From positions 1 through 64,000 of the forward strand of contig JABJBS010000310.1 in the NCBI GenBank assembly GCA_018668695.1: a stretch of DNA of 64,000 bases, given 5' to 3'. A model generated the notes under the pieces. That model was not told where the DNA came from and did no database searches. It was given only the letters and a program-made list of their open reading frames with translations. This stretch comes from Deltaproteobacteria bacterium (GTDB lineage Bacteria > Myxococcota > XYA12-FULL-58-9 > JABJBS01). Below are positions 60,054 to 64,000 of this stretch, one piece after another. Position 1 is the first letter of the stretch. Each line of letters opens with the position of its first letter. The position numbers were made by a program, and so were the translations under genes.

Positions 60054-62759
60054 TTAGTTCTGAACCATTTTGGAAAGTGCGAGTTGATTCTTGTCGCGTA
60101 ATGCGAGGCACCGTTCGAGTCTGTTGCGAGTTGCCGAAACATGGCGGCCGAGCCCTTCGATACGGTTGGCTTCCGGACCGCTTACCCATGGTTCAAACAC
60201 AGTCTCGAGTTCACTTAGGGCATCCTTGGAGCAATGGGAGCTGAGCAGGTAGGGGAGATACTTGGCTGAATGTGAAGGTAGCAATTCTCGAATTTCTTTA
60301 AGCCTTGTTTTTACTGTTTTCCAGGCCAGATCTCGTGTTTTGTAATTACGGTTAGGCGCGAAAATAAAATTCTGTCTTTCATTATCTCGCAGAGCATCGG
60401 AAAAAGCGTAGGAAATAATAGGCTCAACAAGTTCGGTGTTGGAAAACGAAGCCAGACCACTTCGCAGAACGTTTCTTCTAAAAATGTCGGTCTCCCCCTC
60501 AAAGACAATCTGCATTTCTTTAAAGACTTTGGGCTCGCTGTGCTTGGCGTAAATCGTAAGGGCAGTTGATGCTAACTCACGCTTGATCTCTTTACCTTGA
60601 AGAAATGATTCGCTGCGCTTTTTGGCTTCCGCCACAACGCTTGGGAGAGAAGCTTGATTGCCGGCGATTGCCAGAACCTTCTTACGAAGGTCCCAAACCT
60701 CTTTGGGTGATTTTTCGTTATCATCGCCCCAGCCAAGTTCATCTACCAAGGGTTGTATGAGTTTACCCAACCAAGCGTTCCATTGAGGTCGGAAATCAGC
60801 ACTTACAAGAGGATTGAGCGTACCGAGAAGGCTTAGTGCACTGTTGCGCACGCGGGCACTCTTATCGGACAACATGGCGGGTGCAATGGTAAGCAGATCG
60901 GCAGCGGAAAGTTCACCAGACTGATAGAGCAGGCGAATATTACCAACGGCGCTTACTCGGTCGATCTCTGGTGCATCTTTTAACTTCTTAAGAAGCTGAT
61001 TGAGTGAATCGGTAGGCATGCTCCAGAGCAGGTAAGCTACTCCTCCGGGATTGGGCACAACGGTATCAGGGCAGCCCGGCAATTGAATTTTAGTAGAAGA
61101 TTCTTTTAGAATGGTGCATGTCTTTTCGCCGTCTGTGCCTGCTTTCAAGCAAATTGGCGTGTGCCAGTTCTGCTGGCTAAGAGTAGCACCACCTAGCGGT
61201 TGCCAACGTTTTTGACTGATTGTCAGTTCAAGCATGTTGTTGTTGCATTGGCCAGGTTCAATCGAAACCAAGGGTACGCCGGGCTGTTCCAGGAAAGTTT
61301 TAAATGAAGCTGCGAAGTCCTTTCGACCCGATGCTTTCTCCAGAGCGGAGATGAGATCAGAACTCGTCGCATTACCCCAGGCATGGTCTTTTAAGTACTG
61401 GCGAATGCCTTTTTGAAATGCCTCTTCGCCAATGAGATTTTCAAACATTGCGAGCACTGCGTAACCTTTTCCATAGGTAATACCATCGAAGGCATTATCG
61501 ATATCCCCACGGGTTTTGATCGGCTCACGTATTCTACGAGACTTGGGATTGGAGTCTTGTTCCATAACCCAGGTGAACCAGCTGAGTGCGCCAATTTTGT
61601 TTTGCCAGTCGGGGCGATACTTGGAGACGACTTTTCCTGCAAACCAAGTTGCGAAGGCCTCGTTAAGCCAAAGGTCGTCCCACCAGGGCATGGTCACAAG
61701 ATCTCCAAACCAAATATGGCCGAGCTCATGGGCATGGGTATTGGCGTATCCAGCGAGTTGACGCTCAGTGACGGTGTCTTCCTCAAATAGCAAGAGCGAG
61801 TCGCGGTATGTAATGAGTCCTGGGTTCTCCATGGCTCCAGCTTCAAAATCAGGTACCGCGACAAGGTCCAGTTTTTCGTAGGGATAGGGCATGCCAAAAT
61901 AGTCTTCAATGATGGCGACCAGTTTCTTAGTTTCACGCAGTGCCATTTTCGCTTTTTGCGATTTACCGTGTGCGGTAATGATACGGACCCGAAGCTTGCT
62001 TCCATCGGGGCGTGTAATGTCGTCTGCCGGGTTGTGGAGAAGATCCAAGGGGCCAACGGCGAGTGCTAATAAATAGGTGGGAAGTGGTTTACTCTTGGCG
62101 AAATGATGTGTGGCTTGTGTGCCTTTGATTTCAACTGATTCAGAGGGTGTGTTGAAGAATGCCTTGGTCTCTGATGGAACCGTGAGGCTCACCGTGAATG
62201 GGACCTTAAACCTTGGTTCGTCAAAGCATGGAAATGCTTCGCGCGCACCCAATGCTTCCATTTGGCTAAAGATGTACCAGCGCTTTTCCGATTCAACGCG
62301 GTACATTCCAAAGAGCGGATTGGCCATGGTGCCCGTGAACTTGATATTCAAAGTCCCATTTTGGGCACTGAGTGTGTTGGTTAGTGTAAGCCCTAGCCAG
62401 TCTTCATGAGTCTCATCTCGGGTGGCACTCATTGAGTGGCTTTGACCGCTATCGTCTACAAAGTGGGCCGATTCAATTTCGTGTTTTAAGCTATGAAGCC
62501 AAATTGTTTTTTGCTCATTTTTAAGGGCGAGTTCTACTGAGACGTGCCCGCTGTAGTCTGCAGCCTTGGGATCGATAGACAAGTGCACTTTATAGGCTTG
62601 CGGTACGACGTTGGGGTCCAGCCGGTCAGTTTCGAAGGGCGCACCTTTTTGAACGGTGCCAGTGCCTTCTACACTTTGGGTCTGCAACGCTGGGGCGCAA
62701 CCCATCAAGCCGGCGCAGACCGCGGTCAAAAGGCTTAAATTGAATATTATTGATTTCAT
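60054..62759 (-). CDS. M1-family aminopeptidase lipoprotein
   Basis: A 901-residue exported lipoprotein (lipobox GLMGC) of the gluzincin M1 family. The exopeptidase motif GAMENPGL and the zinc site H344-E345-L-G-H348 with E367 (LWLNEAF) are both intact. A catalytic Tyr is expected in the YGKGYAVLAM segment. The C-terminal 350 residues form a helical, ERAP1-like domain. It trims N-terminal residues from peptides and, with the M28 enzyme, would let the cell use peptides outside. GGGAGAG precedes ATG 62759. The MopE-like lipoprotein gene follows in the same direction. Confidence 0.93.
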   Translation of the reverse strand: MKSIIFNLSLLTAVCAGLMGCAPALQTQSVEGTGTVQKGAPFETDRLDPNVVPQAYKVHLSIDPKAADYSGHVSVELALKNEQKTIWLHSLKHEIESAHFVDDSGQSHSMSATRDETHEDWLGLTLTNTLSAQNGTLNIKFTGTMANPLFGMYRVESEKRWYIFSQMEALGAREAFPCFDEPRFKVPFTVSLTVPSETKAFFNTPSESVEIKGTQATHHFAKSKPLPTYLLALAVGPLDLLHNPADDITRPDGSKLRVRIITAHGKSQKAKMALRETKKLVAIIEDYFGMPYPYEKLDLVAVPDFEAGAMENPGLITYRDSLLLFEEDTVTERQLAGYANTHAHELGHIWFGDLVTMPWWDDLWLNEAFATWFAGKVVSKYRPDWQNKIGALSWFTWVMEQDSNPKSRRIREPIKTRGDIDNAFDGITYGKGYAVLAMFENLIGEEAFQKGIRQYLKDHAWGNATSSDLISALEKASGRKDFAASFKTFLEQPGVPLVSIEPGQCNNNMLELTISQKRWQPLGGATLSQQNWHTPICLKAGTDGEKTCTILKESSTKIQLPGCPDTVVPNPGGVAYLLWSMPTDSLNQLLKKLKDAPEIDRVSAVGNIRLLYQSGELSAADLLTIAPAMLSDKSARVRNSALSLLGTLNPLVSADFRPQWNAWLGKLIQPLVDELGWGDDNEKSPKEVWDLRKKVLAIAGNQASLPSVVAEAKKRSESFLQGKEIKRELASTALTIYAKHSEPKVFKEMQIVFEGETDIFRRNVLRSGLASFSNTELVEPIISYAFSDALRDNERQNFIFAPNRNYKTRDLAWKTVKTRLKEIRELLPSHSAKYLPYLLSSHCSKDALSELETVFEPWVSGPEANRIEGLGRHVSATRNRLERCLALRDKNQLALSKMVQN

Positions 62760-62910
62760 GACTGGCTCTCCCTCGCCGGCAAACTAGCAGAACGACTGCG
62801 GGCCGGGAAGTAGTGCTTAGCGCTTTTTCTTCTGGAGAATCATGGAGGTTAGATTCGAAAAGGTAAGTAACACCAGATGCTTGAGGCGTTTTAGGAAGCT
62901 CCTGGTCGGA

Positions 62911-63300
62911 TTAGGGCTTGGCCTTTTGTGCGGGCGCCGCCTGGGGGGCCTTCGCTACCCGAAAGGTTCTCAGGTGTTTTTGTAAAAGCAACCGATTCGC
63001 TTCCGATAGGTGTTTGTAGGAAGGCATAATTTTTAACATGCCATCTTTTTTGCGTTTGAGCCCATTGAACAGAGCACTTTGAATCATTTCATCGGTGAGA
63101 GACTTTTGAACCTTTTCATTGCGAAGGTCGGGGAGCAGCATTCTTTTACCCATGGGCGTTTGACCTGAACCGTCTACTCCGTGGCAGGCGGAACAGGTTT
63201 TAAGCCATAGGGTTGAGCCACTCTCGGCGTTTGCCACCGCACCGCTTAAGCACATGAGGATGGTAACGGCGAGCCCCAATTTTAAGTTGTACTGAATCAA
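62911..63300 (-). CDS. Exported mono-haem cytochrome c
   Basis: A 129-residue protein with a signal peptide (LAVTILMCLSGAVANA) and one class I cytochrome c domain with the haem motif CSACH (about residues 36-40) and a probable axial Met in the segment around MPSYKHLSE. The C-terminal tail is Ala-, Gln-, Pro- and Lys-rich. It overlaps the end of the upstream membrane-protein gene by four bases (ATGA), so the two are coupled. It may pass electrons to or from a partner of the 7TMR protein, but no oxidoreductase is in view. Confidence 0.9.
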   Translation of the reverse strand: MIQYNLKLGLAVTILMCLSGAVANAESGSTLWLKTCSACHGVDGSGQTPMGKRMLLPDLRNEKVQKSLTDEMIQSALFNGLKRKKDGMLKIMPSYKHLSEANRLLLQKHLRTFRVAKAPQAAPAQKAKP

Positions 63301-64000
63301 CCTTCTCCACGTTCCTGGAGAAATCTTAAACGGTCAACCAGAGCCAAGGCGAGGAAGGTGACCAAGATGGTAGCGCCGAATCGATACGAGCCCTCGGTGA
63401 TTGGGTTCGATGGAATTCTTCCTGCGGTAACCAGAGCAAAGAGGACAACTCCCACGAGAAAGATACCCCATGCACCGACAAAGAATCGGGCGGGTTGAAA
63501 ACCTGCTTTCATACACGAGATGCCCGCTGCAACGATCGTTGAAGACCCAACAAGACACAGTACAATCACAACCTTGATCATGACCTTGTAGGGCGCAACA
63601 AACTGCACAAACGAAAGCGCCAGCATGATTAACGCAAATATCTTGAGGACCTTGTTGAACTTGGGACTGTATTGCTCCGCCAAGTTAAACCTCCTCGTAA
63701 ACTCCAGAGCACAGAAAAAGGCCGAGAAGATAAAGAAGAGCAGGGTGAGGTTATTGAGGTGAGGCGAGTTGGGCCACAAGTACTCAAAGCCATGTCCAAG
63801 CAAGTTCATCTGGAAGAGTAAGAAAAGAGAAAGGAAGCCAACGTAGAGCAGGTAATTGACGTCGCGCAGCGGGATGAACATCAAGCCGTTAAAGATAATC
63901 ATGACGAGGAAGATGCCGTAAAAGACGCCTGAGCCGAAAAGCTCATCCATGCTCTTTAGGCCAAAGGCACGTTCACTGTAGAGTTTCAGTGGTAGTTTCA
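63297..64000 (-). CDS. 7TMR-DISM membrane sensor, 5'-truncated by window edge
   Basis: The visible part is about 234 residues and runs off the right edge: the frame is open upstream of ATG 63950 through 64000 (reading KLPLKLYSERAFGLKS), so 63950 is internal and the true start lies outside. It has seven hydrophobic segments in the pattern of 7TMR-DISM proteins, with SGVFYGIFLVMIIFNGLMF, DVNYLLYVGFLSLFLLFQ and a final ATILVTFLALALVDRL. In the family the extracytoplasmic N-terminal domain (7TMR-DISMED2) is followed by the seven-helix region and often a kinase or cyclase; here the protein ends with RFLQERGEG, so there is no C-terminal output domain. It overlaps the cytochrome c gene by four bases. 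Confidence 0.8.
   Translation of the reverse strand, partial: KLPLKLYSERAFGLKSMDELFGSGVFYGIFLVMIIFNGLMFIPLRDVNYLLYVGFLSLFLLFQMNLLGHGFEYLWPNSPHLNNLTLLFFIFSAFFCALEFTRRFNLAEQYSPKFNKVLKIFALIMLALSFVQFVAPYKVMIKVVIVLCLVGSSTIVAAGISCMKAGFQPARFFVGAWGIFLVGVVLFALVTAGRIPSNPITEGSYRFGATILVTFLALALVDRLRFLQERGEG

Noticed and set aside
63297-63950. ATG 63950 as the true start of the 7TMR-DISM gene
   Set aside because: The frame stays open to the window edge, and the residues upstream match the end of a 7TMR-DISM extracytoplasmic domain, so the gene is truncated.
1-64000. CRISPR arrays, insertion sequences, tRNA or rRNA genes
   Set aside because: No regularly spaced direct repeats, transposase or integrase frame, or cloverleaf-like segment was seen on either strand by eye; a dedicated search could still find a short tRNA.

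Overview
This window looks like chromosomal DNA of a Myxococcota-type (delta-proteobacterial) organism of roughly balanced base composition. The evidence is indirect. It has a cysteine-rich DUF4215-type (CGNG...EQCD) lipoprotein, a MopE-like metal-binding motif, a C-terminal Cys-hydrophobic-Arg sorting tail like MYXO-CTERM, a DUF1552/DUF1592 gene pair, an FHA-GAF-cyclase, and many signalling proteins and lipoproteins. About 49 protein genes are supported. I see no rRNA, tRNA, CRISPR array, transposase or phage gene. No chromosomal core housekeeping operon is present, so this reads as a lineage-specific surface, secretion and signalling region.

Layout. 1-6900: a propeller-type sensor histidine kinase with an unusual cysteine-rich insert, a receiver-PilZ response regulator, a DjlA-like co-chaperone and small membrane proteins. 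6869-9243: an ECF sigma factor operon with a TPR membrane protein and a putative outer-membrane protein, followed by an orphan CheW. 9863-12527: a small membrane protein, a hotdog-fold protein and an FG-GAP/PQQ-propeller lipoprotein. 12926-16413: two overlapping genes, a BMP-family binding lipoprotein and a periplasmic-binding-protein/legumain-protease fusion; this is the most unusual locus. 16414-20816: a DUF1552/DUF1592 operon headed by a 47-residue reading frame. 20977-27252: secreted hydrolases (alpha/beta hydrolases, a GH15-like enzyme) and a fasciclin lipoprotein. 27271-32811: a FHA-GAF-adenylate cyclase, two perfect CRP-type palindromes 42 bp apart, and a two-gene operon for a small protein and a 1065-residue coiled-coil/beta-rich protein. 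32956-37660: a sulfatase-fold lipoprotein and an operon of GT-C glycosyltransferase, JmjC/cupin protein with an altered metal site, and SRPBCC protein. 37854-50464: a degenerate GGDEF protein, a 1268-residue metzincin, beta-barrel, leucine-rich, M28 peptidase and Cys-rich lipoproteins, and an orphan GspC-like protein. 50837-58709: a bee-venom-type phospholipase A2-like lipoprotein, a receiver-PAS-kinase, a thiolase-fold/DUF35 pair, a PAS_5/cyclic-nucleotide-binding pair and a large methyltransferase-like protein. 58957-64000: a MopE-like lipoprotein, an M1 aminopeptidase, a cytochrome c and a 7TMR-DISM membrane protein that runs off the right edge.

Common themes: fifteen or more predicted lipoproteins, none with Asp after the lipid-modified Cys, so by the E. 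coli rule most should reach the outer membrane. Several secreted peptidases and hydrolases suit a predatory or particle-degrading lifestyle. There are two second-messenger threads: cyclic nucleotide (cyclase, CRP-type operators, cNMP-binding protein) and c-di-GMP (PilZ, degenerate GGDEF). Functions below are read from sequence motifs by eye; no database search was run.
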